NCBI GenBank assembly: GCA_015064065.1
Contig: SVSY01000010.1
Span: 1 to 32,485 of the forward strand
From: Oscillospiraceae bacterium
Lineage (GTDB): Bacteria > Bacillota > Clostridia > Oscillospirales > CAG-272
DNA: 32,485 nt
Direction: 5' to 3'
Made by a program: the position numbers and the translations under genes. The notes under the pieces are model-generated. The model worked only from the letters and a program-made list of their open reading frames with translations, did no database searches and had not been told where the DNA came from. Below are positions 9,627 through 17,005 of the stretch, one piece after another (position 1 is the stretch's first letter; every line of letters starts with the position of its first letter).

Positions 9627-10910
9627 ATGAACACTAATCAAATGAAGGCTCATATTGCAAACGGCGGTATCGACGCTGTTCTTGCACACGTTTACGGAGA
9701 TGCGGCTGTCTCTGCACAGAAGACACGTTACTCTGCGGCTATCGACGAGTTTGCGGCTATATACGGCGCAGACAGAGAGATATCTCTCTACTCGGTTGCA
9801 GGAAGAAGCGAACTTTCGGGTAACCATACCGACCATAACCACGGATGCGTAGTTGCGGCTTCTATCGACCTTGACATTATCGCGGTTGCTTCGGCACGTG
9901 AGGATAGCGTTATTCGCATAAAGAGCGAGGGCTTCCCCGAGGACGTAGTTGATTTTTCTGAATATACTGCTCCCGTTGAGGATAAGTTTGGCTCTTCTGC
10001 GTCTATCATCGCAGGTATGTGTGCGGGCTTTACCAAGGACGGATATGCTATAGGAGGATTTGATGCGTACACTACCTCCAACGTTCTCAAGGGCTCGGGA
10101 CTTTCTTCCTCTGCGGCATTTGAGGATATGGTGGGTAACATACTCAACCATATGTACAACGACGGCAAGGTAGACAACGTAGAGATCGCAAAGCTCGCTC
10201 AGTACTCCGAAAACGTATTCTTCGGCAAGCCCTGTGGACTTATGGATCAGGTAGCTTGCGCTGTTGGAGGCATCGTTGCTATCGACTTTAACGATCCCAA
10301 AGCTCCTATCATCGACAAGGTAGCATTTGATATCTCGGGTGCGGGATACAACCTCTGCATCGTAAACACCGGCGGAAATCACGCTGACCTTACAGACGAT
10401 TACGCATCTGTTCCCGCCGAGATGAAGGCTGTTGCGGCACACTTCGGTAAGGCAGTTCTTCGTGACGTTGACGAGGGTAAGCTTGTCGCCGAGATCCCTG
10501 TGCTTCGCGAAAAGGTAGGCGACCGCGCAGTTCTTCGTGCACTCCATTTCTTTGCTGAGAATAAGAGAGTTGCAAAGCAGAAGGAAGCTCTCCTTGGCGG
10601 AGATCTCGATGCATTCTTTGCTGAGGTCCTCGCTTCGGGCAAATCCTCTTTCTGCTATTTGCAGAACGTATATACCTCAAAGAACCTTTCCGAGCAGGGA
10701 CTTTCGCTTGCACTCTGCCTTGCTGAGCAGTATCTTGCTTCTAAGGGAGGCGCTTGGCGTGTTCACGGCGGCGGATTTGCAGGAACTATTCAGGCATACG
10801 TTTCTATGGACGAGGTCGACGGATTTAAGACTCTTATGGACTCTGTATTCGGAGAGGGTAAGTGCATAGTTCTCCGTATCCGTCCCGAAGGCGCGGTAAA
10901 AATAGCTTAA
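9627..10910 (+). CDS. galK: Galactokinase-family GHMP kinase
   Basis: GHMP-superfamily sugar kinase, expected to phosphorylate galactose at C1 with ATP (Leloir pathway). The 427 residues show the three family motifs: the substrate motif GRSELSGNHTDHNHG at 59-73, the phosphate-binding LKGSGLSSSAAFE at 154-166, and GLMDQ with catalytic Asp207. The C-terminal GGGFAGTIQA is also present. In the first motif the usual GEHTDY reads GNHTDH, so the Glu that contacts galactose in characterised enzymes is Asn66. This is a feature of a clostridial subgroup as far as I recall, and it leaves the substrate open. AAGGAG lies 7 nt before the ATG. No galT or galE is in the window. Confidence 0.88.
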   Translation: MNTNQMKAHIANGGIDAVLAHVYGDAAVSAQKTRYSAAIDEFAAIYGADREISLYSVAGRSELSGNHTDHNHGCVVAASIDLDIIAVASAREDSVIRIKSEGFPEDVVDFSEYTAPVEDKFGSSASIIAGMCAGFTKDGYAIGGFDAYTTSNVLKGSGLSSSAAFEDMVGNILNHMYNDGKVDNVEIAKLAQYSENVFFGKPCGLMDQVACAVGGIVAIDFNDPKAPIIDKVAFDISGAGYNLCIVNTGGNHADLTDDYASVPAEMKAVAAHFGKAVLRDVDEGKLVAEIPVLREKVGDRAVLRALHFFAENKRVAKQKEALLGGDLDAFFAEVLASGKSSFCYLQNVYTSKNLSEQGLSLALCLAEQYLASKGGAWRVHGGGFAGTIQAYVSMDEVDGFKTLMDSVFGEGKCIVLRIRPEGAVKIA

Positions 10911-10935
10911 ATGCCTAAAACAAGGAGATATTGGC

Positions 10936-11310
10936 GTGGAGAAGAACGATAAAAGCAAACTGCGGCATTTTGTCCTTGCAACAGTTCTTTCGTTGGCACT
11001 TTTGGCATTTTATTACTTCTCGATGAATTTCAGCTTTTTCCCGATAGTTATGTTCGGATATATGATCGCGCTTGCCGTGCTTGCATTTGTTTACGTCATA
11101 TATAACCGCGCTATGTCGAGGAAGGGCGTCACGGAGGATATGCTTCCTGTTGAATGGGATATCGAAAAGAAGAGAGAATTTATTGAGGACGGAAATCGCA
11201 GACTTGAGAGGTCAAGATGGATGCTTGTCTGCATAATAGCTTTGATAGTTACTTTTGTAGTAGAAGCTGTAACGCTCTTTTTGCTCCCTCTTTTCGACGC
11301 ATGGTTTTAA
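10936..11310 (+). CDS. Small membrane protein of unknown function
   Basis: No family recognised. The 124-residue protein has three hydrophobic segments: about 12-29, 33-55 and 95-118. A soluble stretch between the second and third contains KKREFIEDGNRRLERSRW. It starts with GTG at 10936, supported by AAGGAG 8 nt upstream. It is 25 bp after galK, and its TAA overlaps the ATG of walJ (TAATG), so translation is probably coupled. The soluble loop is likely cytoplasmic, as it is rich in Lys and Arg. Confidence 0.75.
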   Translation: MEKNDKSKLRHFVLATVLSLALLAFYYFSMNFSFFPIVMFGYMIALAVLAFVYVIYNRAMSRKGVTEDMLPVEWDIEKKREFIEDGNRRLERSRWMLVCIIALIVTFVVEAVTLFLLPLFDAWF

Positions 11311-12155
11311 TGAAGAATATTTGCAGAATAGTAAGCTTATATTCGGGCTCGGGCGGAAATTCCACTTTTATCAGAGTCGGCACAAATGCCATTCTGATAG
11401 ATGCAGGGAAGAGCGCCCGAGCTCTTTGCAGGGCACTTACGGATATAGGCGAGGATATTGATAACGTAAACGCTATATTTATAACGCACGAGCATACCGA
11501 TCACGTCTCGGCACTTGAGGTCACCGTGAAGAAGCACCCGATGCCGATACATATGACCGAGGTGTCCGCATCTCGTTTTGATACGGCGAGCACGCCCTGC
11601 TGTTCCTCGTGTATCATAACGCACCCCGTCGAATTTTGCGAGCAGGTGGGTCCGATGAGCATAAGCTCCTTCCGCACACCGCACGACAGCAGAATGAGCG
11701 TGGGATACAGAATAGAATTCTTTGACGGAGACCTGAAGAGAACGATAGGCTTTGCCACCGATATCGGATACGTCTCCGATGACATACGAAAAAATCTGCT
11801 CGGATGCGACGTCGTCGTGCTTGAATCCAATCACGACAAGGATATGCTTATTACAGGACCTTATCCGCGCGATCTTAAGATGCGCGTGGCGTCAAAGCGC
11901 GGCCATCTTTCTAACTGTGAGTGCGCCGAATTTGCCGTCGAGCTTGCCGAGAGCGGAACGCGGGCTATATTGCTTGCACATTTGAGCAAGGAAAATAATG
12001 AGCCATGCCTTGCGCTCGACGAAACACAGCGTGCAGTCAGCGGATTTGGCGTTGAGGTCGAGGTCGCACATCCCGATGAGCCGAGAGAGCTTAAGCTTTT
12101 TTTGGAGGATAACGAAAATGCTGAACGTGAAGTTTATAACCCTTGGAACGCTTAA
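11310..12155 (+). CDS. walJ: WalJ/YycJ-like metallo-beta-lactamase-fold hydrolase
   Basis: Cytoplasmic metallo-hydrolase of the YycJ/WalJ group, predicted to be an exonuclease and linked in Firmicutes to coordination of DNA replication with cell-wall growth. The 281-residue protein begins with LYSGSGGNSTFI and ILIDAGKSARAL (about 10-40) and carries the metal motif THEHTDH at 59-65. It continues with HDSRMSVGYRIE, GFATDIGYV, VVLESNHD and KRGHLSN, all typical of the group. The ATG at 11310 overlaps the previous stop codon; an in-frame reading further upstream would overlap the membrane gene and is rejected. Its last 38 bp overlap rlmH, a neighbour often found with this family. Confidence 0.88.
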   Translation: MKNICRIVSLYSGSGGNSTFIRVGTNAILIDAGKSARALCRALTDIGEDIDNVNAIFITHEHTDHVSALEVTVKKHPMPIHMTEVSASRFDTASTPCCSSCIITHPVEFCEQVGPMSISSFRTPHDSRMSVGYRIEFFDGDLKRTIGFATDIGYVSDDIRKNLLGCDVVVLESNHDKDMLITGPYPRDLKMRVASKRGHLSNCECAEFAVELAESGTRAILLAHLSKENNEPCLALDETQRAVSGFGVEVEVAHPDEPRELKLFLEDNENAEREVYNPWNA

Positions 12156-12597
12156 GGAAGCATATTTACGCGATGCGGCGGCAGAGTATGAAAAAAGGCT
12201 CGGCGGCTTTTGCCGATTTGAAAGTATTCAGCTCAAGGAAGAAAGGTTATCTGATGACCCTTCAGATAATGAAATAAAAAGCGCGCTTGAGAAGGAGGGC
12301 GATAAGATACTGTCGCTTATTCCTGCGCGCGCGTACGTCGTTGCTATGTGTGTTGAGGGCAAACAGCTATCATCACCCGAGCTTGCCGATAAGCTCGATG
12401 AGATAAGCGCGAGAACGAGCGATATCTGTTTTATAATAGGAAGCTCGTTCGGACTTTCCGATACAGTCAAGCAAAGAGCCGACCTTAAGCTATCGGTATC
12501 AAAGCTCACCTTTCCACATCAGCTTATGCGCGTGATTCTTCTGGAGGCGGTCTACCGCGCGTTCAATATTCAAAAGGGAACTAAATATCATAAATAA
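12118..12597 (+). CDS. rlmH: 23S rRNA (pseudouridine1915-N3)-methyltransferase
   Basis: Methylates pseudouridine 1915 in helix 69 of 23S rRNA using S-adenosylmethionine. The 159-residue SPOUT-fold protein is full length. It shows the SAM-binding FIIGSSFGLSD near 107-117 and the invariant C-terminal KLTFPHQLMRVILLEA and KGTKYHK. The ATG at 12118 has TTGGAGG upstream; the start lies inside the end of walJ in another frame, giving a 38-bp overlap. It is the last gene of the galK-walJ-rlmH transcript and is followed by a terminator 5 bp after the stop. Confidence 0.97.
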   Translation: MLNVKFITLGTLKEAYLRDAAAEYEKRLGGFCRFESIQLKEERLSDDPSDNEIKSALEKEGDKILSLIPARAYVVAMCVEGKQLSSPELADKLDEISARTSDICFIIGSSFGLSDTVKQRADLKLSVSKLTFPHQLMRVILLEAVYRAFNIQKGTKYHK

Positions 12598-12601
12598 AAG
12601 C

Positions 12602-12637
12602 AAAAATGGCAGAGATTTCGTATCTTTGCCATTTTTT
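12602..12637. terminator. Terminator after rlmH, usable from both sides
   Basis: AAAAATGGCAGAGAT pairs with ATCTTTGCCATTTTT (one G-T pair) around a 5-nt loop and ends in six T on the plus strand. The A-run on the left also gives T residues for the converging SLOG gene. Confidence 0.85.
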
Positions 12638-12650
12638 AACAGATAACATT

Positions 12651-12980
12651 TTATAATTGAACGAGTGTGATCTGCTTATTTGATTTTTTGGCGTATTTTA
12701 AAGTATATTGTGTACCTTTGGATCTTCCGTCCCAAATAATAAGCACGGCATCCGAGATATCAACCATTTGCTCGTTGCGCTTAATAGGTGCGGCACGTCC
12801 GTAAAGATCGTAGCGCGGACGCAAAATGTATTTGGAGAGACGGTGCGTATCTGCGTATTGCTCGGCTAAACTATCCACACCATCAGCACCGCCGCTGATA
12901 ATGGTGTCGACCTCTTTAGGAATATATGCCGATAAGTCAAAATCTGTTATGCTTCGTGAACCAACGATCAACATTTTCAT
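12651..12980 (-). CDS. SLOG-family nucleotide-binding protein (YspA/DUF2493-like)
   Basis: Single-domain Rossmann-like protein of the SLOG superfamily, whose members bind nucleotides or nucleotide-derived signals. The 109 residues show MKMLIVGSRS at the start, the loop SGGADGVD at 29-36, RNEQMVDISDAVL at 68-80 and the phosphate-binding WDGRSKGTQYTL at 83-94. Length and motifs fit the short YspA-like branch rather than DprA or LOG enzymes. The ATG at 12980 has AAAGGAGG upstream. It is divergent from a small HTH regulator through 107 bp packed with repeats, and both genes are bounded by terminators. It uses more TTA leucine codons than its neighbours. Function unknown. Confidence 0.82.
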   Translation of the reverse strand: MKMLIVGSRSITDFDLSAYIPKEVDTIISGGADGVDSLAEQYADTHRLSKYILRPRYDLYGRAAPIKRNEQMVDISDAVLIIWDGRSKGTQYTLKYAKKSNKQITLVQL

Positions 12981-13000
12981 TGAATAAAATCCTCCTTTGT

Positions 13001-13054
13001 TATATACCTATATAAGTATATACCTAAAAAGAGAAATTGTCAATTAGGTATATA
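13001..13054. promoter_or_regulatory. Shared operator: three TATATACCTA repeats between SLOG and HTH genes
   Basis: TATATACCTA occurs at 13001-13010 and 13017-13026, and inverted as TAGGTATATA at 13045-13054. TATACCTAA (13019-13027) and TTAGGTATA (13044-13052) form a perfect 9-bp inverted repeat. The copies overlap both divergent promoters, so the HTH protein next door is the likely binder (inference). Confidence 0.65.
13015..13044 (-). promoter_or_regulatory. Promoter of the SLOG gene
   Basis: On the minus strand, a perfect TTGACA (13044-13039), an 18-bp spacer and TATACT (13020-13015). Its -35 box occupies almost the same bases as the -35 box of the opposite promoter. Confidence 0.6.
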
Positions 13055-13065
13055 TCCGATAAAAT
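13038..13065 (+). promoter_or_regulatory. Promoter of the HTH regulator gene
   Basis: TTGTCA at 13038-13043, a 16-bp spacer that contains the inverted TAGGTATATA repeat, and TAAAAT at 13060-13065. A repressor bound to the repeat would block both this promoter and the divergent one. Confidence 0.6.
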
Positions 13066-13087
13066 ATATATCAAAGGAGGGGTATTT

Positions 13088-13312
13088 ATGGTAAGATTGA
13101 CTATAGACAAGTATTTAGATAAGCGTGGTATTACTCGTTATGAGTTAGCCAAGCGAACCGAGATCAAATTTCAAACGATAGACCGCTATTATAAAAATCA
13201 CGTCGTTCGTTACGACAGTTATATTTTAGACCGTATATGTTCAGCTTTGGAATGTACCCTCTGTGACATTATCGAATATGTGAATGACGATATAAAAAGC
13301 TCTCGACAATGA
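13088..13312 (+). CDS. Small Cro/CI-type HTH regulator
   Basis: DNA-binding protein of 74 residues that is almost only a helix-turn-helix domain. The HTH runs through YELAKRTEIKFQTIDRYYKN (about 18-37), followed by LDRICSALECTLCDIIEYV, the typical end of Cro/C1 domains. The ATG at 13088 is set by AAAGGAGGGG just upstream; the in-frame reading further upstream would include the promoter. It is divergent from the SLOG gene across repeated operator-like sequence. Its TGA stop lies within the loop of its own terminator. The sequence is more AT-rich and uses more TTA codons than the housekeeping neighbours, which suggests recent acquisition. Confidence 0.85.
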   Translation: MVRLTIDKYLDKRGITRYELAKRTEIKFQTIDRYYKNHVVRYDSYILDRICSALECTLCDIIEYVNDDIKSSRQ

Positions 13313-13326
13313 GTCGAGAGCTTTTT
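13294..13326. terminator. Bidirectional terminator overlapping the HTH stop codon
   Basis: A 14-bp perfect stem, AAAAAGCTCTCGAC (13294-13307) with GTCGAGAGCTTTTT (13313-13326), closes a 5-nt loop that holds the TGA stop. T-runs exist in both directions, so it also serves the membrane-protein gene converging from the right. Confidence 0.9.
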
Positions 13327-13338
13327 ATTTAAATAAAA

Positions 13339-13875
13339 TTAAAATTTAAATCTGTGTCTGAGACGGATAATATAGAAGGATATCAACCGGGTCAGCGCGA
13401 TGTCGTAAAGTATAAATACCAACTCTGCCGCAACTACGAGTATTCCTATAAACACAGGGGAGGAGAGAAGCGTGTTGTCTCCCGTAGTCGAGAGGAAATA
13501 TGCCGCAACACCCATTCCCGCAAGGCAGACGTTAAATACTGCTTCTTTAAGAACCCAACAGAGCACCTTGCCGCGTTTTTCAAACTTTTCCTTGAGAATA
13601 GGGTAAAATCCGAAGAATATCGCATAGAATGCCGCAGGAGTCTTGTTGGGAAGCAGTATCAGAGAGAGCAGGGAGGTAACTCCGTATATAGCCCACGGTG
13701 CGCTCTTCCCGTACTCTATGACGGCTATGATGCAAGCGAGCGAGGCGATGACCGCCATCGAAAGATCAAGCACCTCTATGACCGAGCCGAAATAGAGCAG
13801 TACCACACTTAGCGCGGCAAGCATAGCACATACGGTCAGTCTCTTCGTATCGTTTTTTCTGTTTTTGTCTTTCAC
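13339..13875 (-). CDS. Multi-pass membrane protein, resembling ECF S-component topology
   Basis: The 178-residue protein has a short basic N-terminus (KDKNRKNDTKRL), then about five hydrophobic segments: around 14-32, 35-50, 58-74, 105-125 and 135-158. Loops are short and the end is basic (RLRHRF). Size and topology recall the S components of ECF vitamin transporters, but I cannot assign a ligand, and this remains a guess. The GTG at 13875 is preferred: AGGTG lies 6 nt upstream and the start then follows the J-domain gene by 11 bp, whereas an ATG at 13920 would overlap that gene. It is the last gene of the DUF5685/J-protein operon. Confidence 0.72.
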   Translation of the reverse strand: MKDKNRKNDTKRLTVCAMLAALSVVLLYFGSVIEVLDLSMAVIASLACIIAVIEYGKSAPWAIYGVTSLLSLILLPNKTPAAFYAIFFGFYPILKEKFEKRGKVLCWVLKEAVFNVCLAGMGVAAYFLSTTGDNTLLSSPVFIGILVVAAELVFILYDIALTRLISFYIIRLRHRFKF

Positions 13876-13886
13876 GGTGACACCTA

Positions 13887-14519
13887 TCAACAGCAGGAGA
13901 TAAGGTCTCCGCCACAGCACTCACAGCAGCAATCCGCACAAAGAAGTCCCGAACACATATCGCAGGTGGAGCATCCGCCGCTGCCCGAGGTATTGTAACC
14001 GCCGCCGTAACCGCTTGCGCGTCTGCGAAGATTTTCTCGAGCCGCCTTGTATTCGTTGTTGTACGGATCCATAGAGCAAGCGATATCAAAATAACGCTGA
14101 GCATCTACGAACTGACCCTTCTTTACGAGAACACAACCGTAAAGGAAATTCCACTCTGCAGTTCTGTCGCCCTCGTGTATTGCAAAAAGCTTGCTTTCTG
14201 CCGCGGGAATATTTCCCGAATTTATGAGTCTTCTTATTTCGTTGTAAGTAGGATTGCCTGACGAAGAGTTTCCGCCCGCATAATTATATCCGCCCGAGTA
14301 TCCCGAATTGTTGTTCTGTGCGCCGCCGTTCTTTCGGAGGTTTTGTATCTCCTCGTAAGCGGCATTGACCTCTTTCATCTTTTCGCTGGCGAGGTCGGCA
14401 AGATCGCTGTCGCGGTATTTGTCGGGGTGATATTTGCGTGCAAGCGCGCGGTATGCTTTTTTGATCTCGTCATCGGACGCGTCGGGCGACACGCCTAAAA
14501 CCTTGTATGGATCAGTCAT
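13887..14519 (-). CDS. J-domain protein with cysteine-rich C-terminal tail
   Basis: Co-chaperone-like protein that should stimulate an Hsp70 (DnaK) ATPase. The 210 residues start with a complete J domain (about 3-65): [20 protein letters not shown] at 31-33 and NAAYEEI. A Gly/Asn-rich linker follows (about 66-85), then a helical repeat stretch similar to TPR (about 90-165). The tail, after a Gly-rich turn, packs 11 cysteines into about 30 residues ([19 protein letters not shown]). The DnaJ zinc-finger and substrate domains are absent, so it is not DnaJ itself. Its ATG overlaps the DUF5685 stop by 8 bp (ATGACTGA), showing translational coupling, and the membrane-protein gene follows after 11 bp. 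Confidence 0.88.
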   Translation of the reverse strand: MTDPYKVLGVSPDASDDEIKKAYRALARKYHPDKYRDSDLADLASEKMKEVNAAYEEIQNLRKNGGAQNNNSGYSGGYNYAGGNSSSGNPTYNEIRRLINSGNIPAAESKLFAIHEGDRTAEWNFLYGCVLVKKGQFVDAQRYFDIACSMDPYNNEYKAARENLRRRASGYGGGYNTSGSGGCSTCDMCSGLLCADCCCECCGGDLISCC

Positions 14520-15411
14520 TGGATCTAATCTCTCCTGTATCTTTATTATCGTTAGTTGAATTTATTATTTTTCGAGTAGTATCGGGAATTCCCAAAAACA
14601 GTACGTTTGCGAGCAGCTCGTAGGCTATTTTACTGTCGTCGTCAAGCAGATCGAAGGCAGCTTCCGCGCCGAAAAGTCGGTTTTTGACAGCATCGGATAT
14701 CAGCTCTAACTCGCGCTTGTCGGGGATCTTGCCACCGTACAGCTTTAATATAGGGTTGTATCTTCCTTTTTTTAAGTCCTCTGACATATCGTCTATAGCG
14801 TCGGCAATATATATCCATCCGCCGACTCCGCGACCTATCTCATAGGTTATTCTGCGTGCGCTTCCGTCAAGCCCGAACGACATTATCTCGCCAATCAGAC
14901 GTCCGAAGCTGTCGGCAGGCGCGTCGACACCCGAGCTCTTATCCTCTTCGATCAGCGCGAGCGCATCAAGCTCGCGCGCCACGGCAGCGTCAAGCTCGGA
15001 AAGCGAAGGGTCTTTTTTGATAGCTTTTTTTCTCGCGTGAGAAACGAAGGGAAGCGCAAGCCTTGCTCTCATACGGCGAAATCCTTTTTCGTCCTTGAGG
15101 TCGTCGGCAACCTTCCTGTAGTTGAGAATAGCTGCCGCACGTGAGCAGTAGTCTATGACTTGGTTGCGGACCATAGAATTTCGCTTTTTTAAGGGATGCG
15201 CGAGGCATCTTCTTTGCTCAAATTCCACCTTTTGTGCCGTTGCAGCTATTCGTGCTAATGCCAAAAATACGAAGTCGTAGCTTAGTGTCATACGCGAGCA
15301 TTGACCCGTGCACTTTCCCATGGAGCGACACAGTCCGCAATAAGTGCCGCGGTAATATTCGTATTCTTTGACCTTCAATTCAGGACTCGTCACCTTTACG
15401 TATCCGAACAC
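14512..15411 (-). CDS. DUF5685 family protein
   Basis: Uncharacterised 299-residue protein of a family common in Clostridia, recognised from the N-terminus FGYVKV...[18 protein letters not shown]. Cys25, Cys28 (CGLC), Cys34, Cys38, Cys69 and His72 (CLAHP) could form a metal site. The rest is mostly helical and carries two acidic motifs about 100 residues apart: DDLKDE at 103-108 and DAIDDMSED at 204-212, followed by YNP. Such spacing recalls class I isoprenoid synthases, an inference from pattern only. The start is GTG at 15411, preceded by GCGGAGGT; upstream in-frame codons lie in the promoter leader. It is first in an operon with the J-domain and membrane genes. Confidence 0.82.
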   Translation of the reverse strand: MFGYVKVTSPELKVKEYEYYRGTYCGLCRSMGKCTGQCSRMTLSYDFVFLALARIAATAQKVEFEQRRCLAHPLKKRNSMVRNQVIDYCSRAAAILNYRKVADDLKDEKGFRRMRARLALPFVSHARKKAIKKDPSLSELDAAVARELDALALIEEDKSSGVDAPADSFGRLIGEIMSFGLDGSARRITYEIGRGVGGWIYIADAIDDMSEDLKKGRYNPILKLYGGKIPDKRELELISDAVKNRLFGAEAAFDLLDDDSKIAYELLANVLFLGIPDTTRKIINSTNDNKDTGEIRSND

Positions 15412-15463
15412 GTCATACCTCCGCAAGCTTATTATATATTGCGACAAATCTACTCATTATATT

Positions 15464-15492
15464 ATAATACCGCATTTTTTATAAAATTGCAA
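15464..15492 (-). promoter_or_regulatory. Promoter of the DUF5685 operon
   Basis: On the minus strand, TTGCAA (15492-15487), a 17-bp spacer and TATTAT (15469-15464); an overlapping TATAAT lies 3 bp further on. The leader to the GTG is about 45 nt. Confidence 0.5.
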
Positions 15493-15558
15493 GGGGATAT
15501 TTGTAAATATTTTTAAAATACGGAAAATAATCACTTGTGTGCTGCGATTTTTGTCAAA

Positions 15559-15592
15559 AATACGCCGTGATCATAAAAGATCACGGCGTATT
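15559..15592 (-). terminator. Terminator of the thioesterase gene
   Basis: A perfect 14-bp stem, AATACGCCGTGATC with GATCACGGCGTATT, around a 6-nt loop. The T-run (TTTTT) is on the minus strand, so it ends the thioesterase transcript 8 bp after the stop and insulates the DUF5685 promoter. Confidence 0.88.
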
Positions 15593-15599
15593 GTTAGTG

Positions 15600-16316
15600 C
15601 TATTTTAACAGTATTTCGGCTTCTATACATACTCCATTGTTTTGATTTACAGCGCGGAAGCTGTACTTGCCATCAGCGCTTGCGCGGTATATTGCAAGCT
15701 CATCTCCGAAAGCTGCTTCGTGCAGATAGGATATCGATATTCCGCGTAGCTTCGGTACGTCCTCTATCGGTATAAAATCGCACAGCATATCTGCGTATCG
15801 TGTATTGTTCATATGCATATTGTAGTCAAGGTCGGAATATACTATTCGGCGCTTTCCTACAAGCTCCATACCGTCGGTGTGCGGAACTCTGAAGCGCGGA
15901 GGTAACCCTATATCTATTGCGGGCTCGTGCAGAAATCCGAAATCGAATGCATCTGAACGGCAGAGCTGTTTTGAATTGAGGTCGATAAGAGCCCAGGTGG
16001 TGTCGGCTGCAGCTATCAGTGTATCTCCGCGCAAAATGCGGTAAAAACGGCTGAAGCCGAAGGCTCTGCTCTCGGCGGTAAAGGTCTCGACGGTTATTTC
16101 CTCGGGGAAATAAAGCGGCTCGTATATAGCTATCTTGGTCTTGCTGAGCAAAAACGCAAGCGCGTGCTCGTCGCGTAGCCTGTCGAGATTGTGTCCTGCG
16201 GAGTCGAGATGCGCGTTTGAGGTCTCCTGCATGTATACAAGAAGCTCCGTAGGTCGCACGGTCCTGTTTGCGTCGGTATCGTGCCAACGCGTTGTGTAAT
16301 TTTTTACGAATTTCAT
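15600..16316 (-). CDS. Acyl-ACP thioesterase (FatA/FatB family)
   Basis: Releases fatty acids from acyl carrier protein, ending chain growth. The 238-residue protein is a tandem hot-dog fold. Repeat one (about 1-130) has TTRWHDTDANRTVRPTELL and FLLSKTKIAIYEPLYFPEEI. Repeat two (about 150-238) has the conserved LDYNMHMNNTRYADM at about 170-184, which bears the Asn and His expected in the active site. It is shorter than plant enzymes, as usual for Clostridia. The ATG at 16316 with GGGCAGGA upstream is preferred over a TTG 12 codons earlier. It has its own promoter (16353-16381) and terminator, so it is monocistronic. Confidence 0.9.
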   Translation of the reverse strand: MKFVKNYTTRWHDTDANRTVRPTELLVYMQETSNAHLDSAGHNLDRLRDEHALAFLLSKTKIAIYEPLYFPEEITVETFTAESRAFGFSRFYRILRGDTLIAAADTTWALIDLNSKQLCRSDAFDFGFLHEPAIDIGLPPRFRVPHTDGMELVGKRRIVYSDLDYNMHMNNTRYADMLCDFIPIEDVPKLRGISISYLHEAAFGDELAIYRASADGKYSFRAVNQNNGVCIEAEILLK

Positions 16317-16352
16317 TCCTGCCCTCAAAATTTGTAATTTTTTATTAATCAA

Positions 16353-16381
16353 AGTTTATCACAAATTTTTTAATAATTCAA
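16353..16381 (-). promoter_or_regulatory. Promoter of the thioesterase gene
   Basis: On the minus strand, TTGAAT (16381-16376), a 17-bp spacer and TAAACT (16358-16353). It lies in the 83-bp gap after mazF. Confidence 0.5.
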
Positions 16382-16399
16382 GCAGATTTTATGAACCTT

Positions 16400-16828
16400 T
16401 TACATTGTTGGAGCTTCACCGTCGGTCGCCGCTACCGCTCCTTCCGATACTGAAGCTATTGCCGTATCGTAAGAAGCGGGAGCCGTACCTAATCCGAAGC
16501 TGACCGCGATGGCGGAGTTTACTCTTCTCATCATTCCTTCGTCAAGATGTCCCATCTTTTCCTTCAGCCTGCGCTTGTCAAGCGTTCGTATCTGCTCGAG
16601 CAGAACTACGGAATCCTTTGAAATTCCTGACTCATCGGCATATATGTCGATATGGGTGGGAAGCCTGTTTTTGCCCATTCGTGAGGTGATAGCCGCGGCT
16701 ATTACGGTCGGACTGTAGCGATTTCCCACGTCATTCTGTATTATAAGGACGGGGCGCAAGCCCCCTTGCTCAGAGCCGACCACTGGACTCAGATCGGCGT
16801 AATAAATATCTCCTCGTTTAACGTTCAT
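16400..16828 (-). CDS. mazF: MazF/EndoA-type mRNA interferase
   Basis: Sequence-specific endoribonuclease of the PemK/MazF family. The first 113 residues follow B. subtilis EndoA closely: [19 protein letters not shown], then [12 protein letters not shown] and the C-terminal [18 protein letters not shown]. The catalytic Arg25 and Thr48 are both present at the same positions. A further 29 residues rich in Ala, Ser and Val have no counterpart in EndoA. The ATG at 16828 is chosen because GGAG lies 11 nt upstream and it matches family N-termini; an ATG at 16915 lacks a ribosome site. No antitoxin gene is adjacent, so it is solitary here. Confidence 0.92.
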   Translation of the reverse strand: MNVKRGDIYYADLSPVVGSEQGGLRPVLIIQNDVGNRYSPTVIAAAITSRMGKNRLPTHIDIYADESGISKDSVVLLEQIRTLDKRRLKEKMGHLDEGMMRRVNSAIAVSFGLGTAPASYDTAIASVSEGAVAATDGEAPTM

Positions 16829-17005
16829 CAGATTTTGTTCTCCGAATATTGCAAGATTTGTTTTGTTTGAGTATATTCTTGCCGCATCAGCATAGCCTTT
16901 AAACACGTTAAGCATTTTTTGGAGCGGAAGATTTAACCATTTTACGACGTGTGACGTTACATTACATTAAATGCGTGCAGAGAATGCTGTGTTCTACGCA
17001 CTTAC

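Noticed and set aside
9612-10547. Long open frame of about 310 codons on the minus strand opposite galK
   Set aside because: galK has full family motifs, a promoter and a ribosome site; the antisense frame shows no recognisable motif and comes from codon bias.
16829-16915. In-frame open stretch before mazF that could be an antitoxin or an N-terminal extension
   Set aside because: The ATG at 16915 has no ribosome site, the 29 residues do not resemble MazE, and the family N-terminus matches the ATG at 16828 with GGAG upstream.
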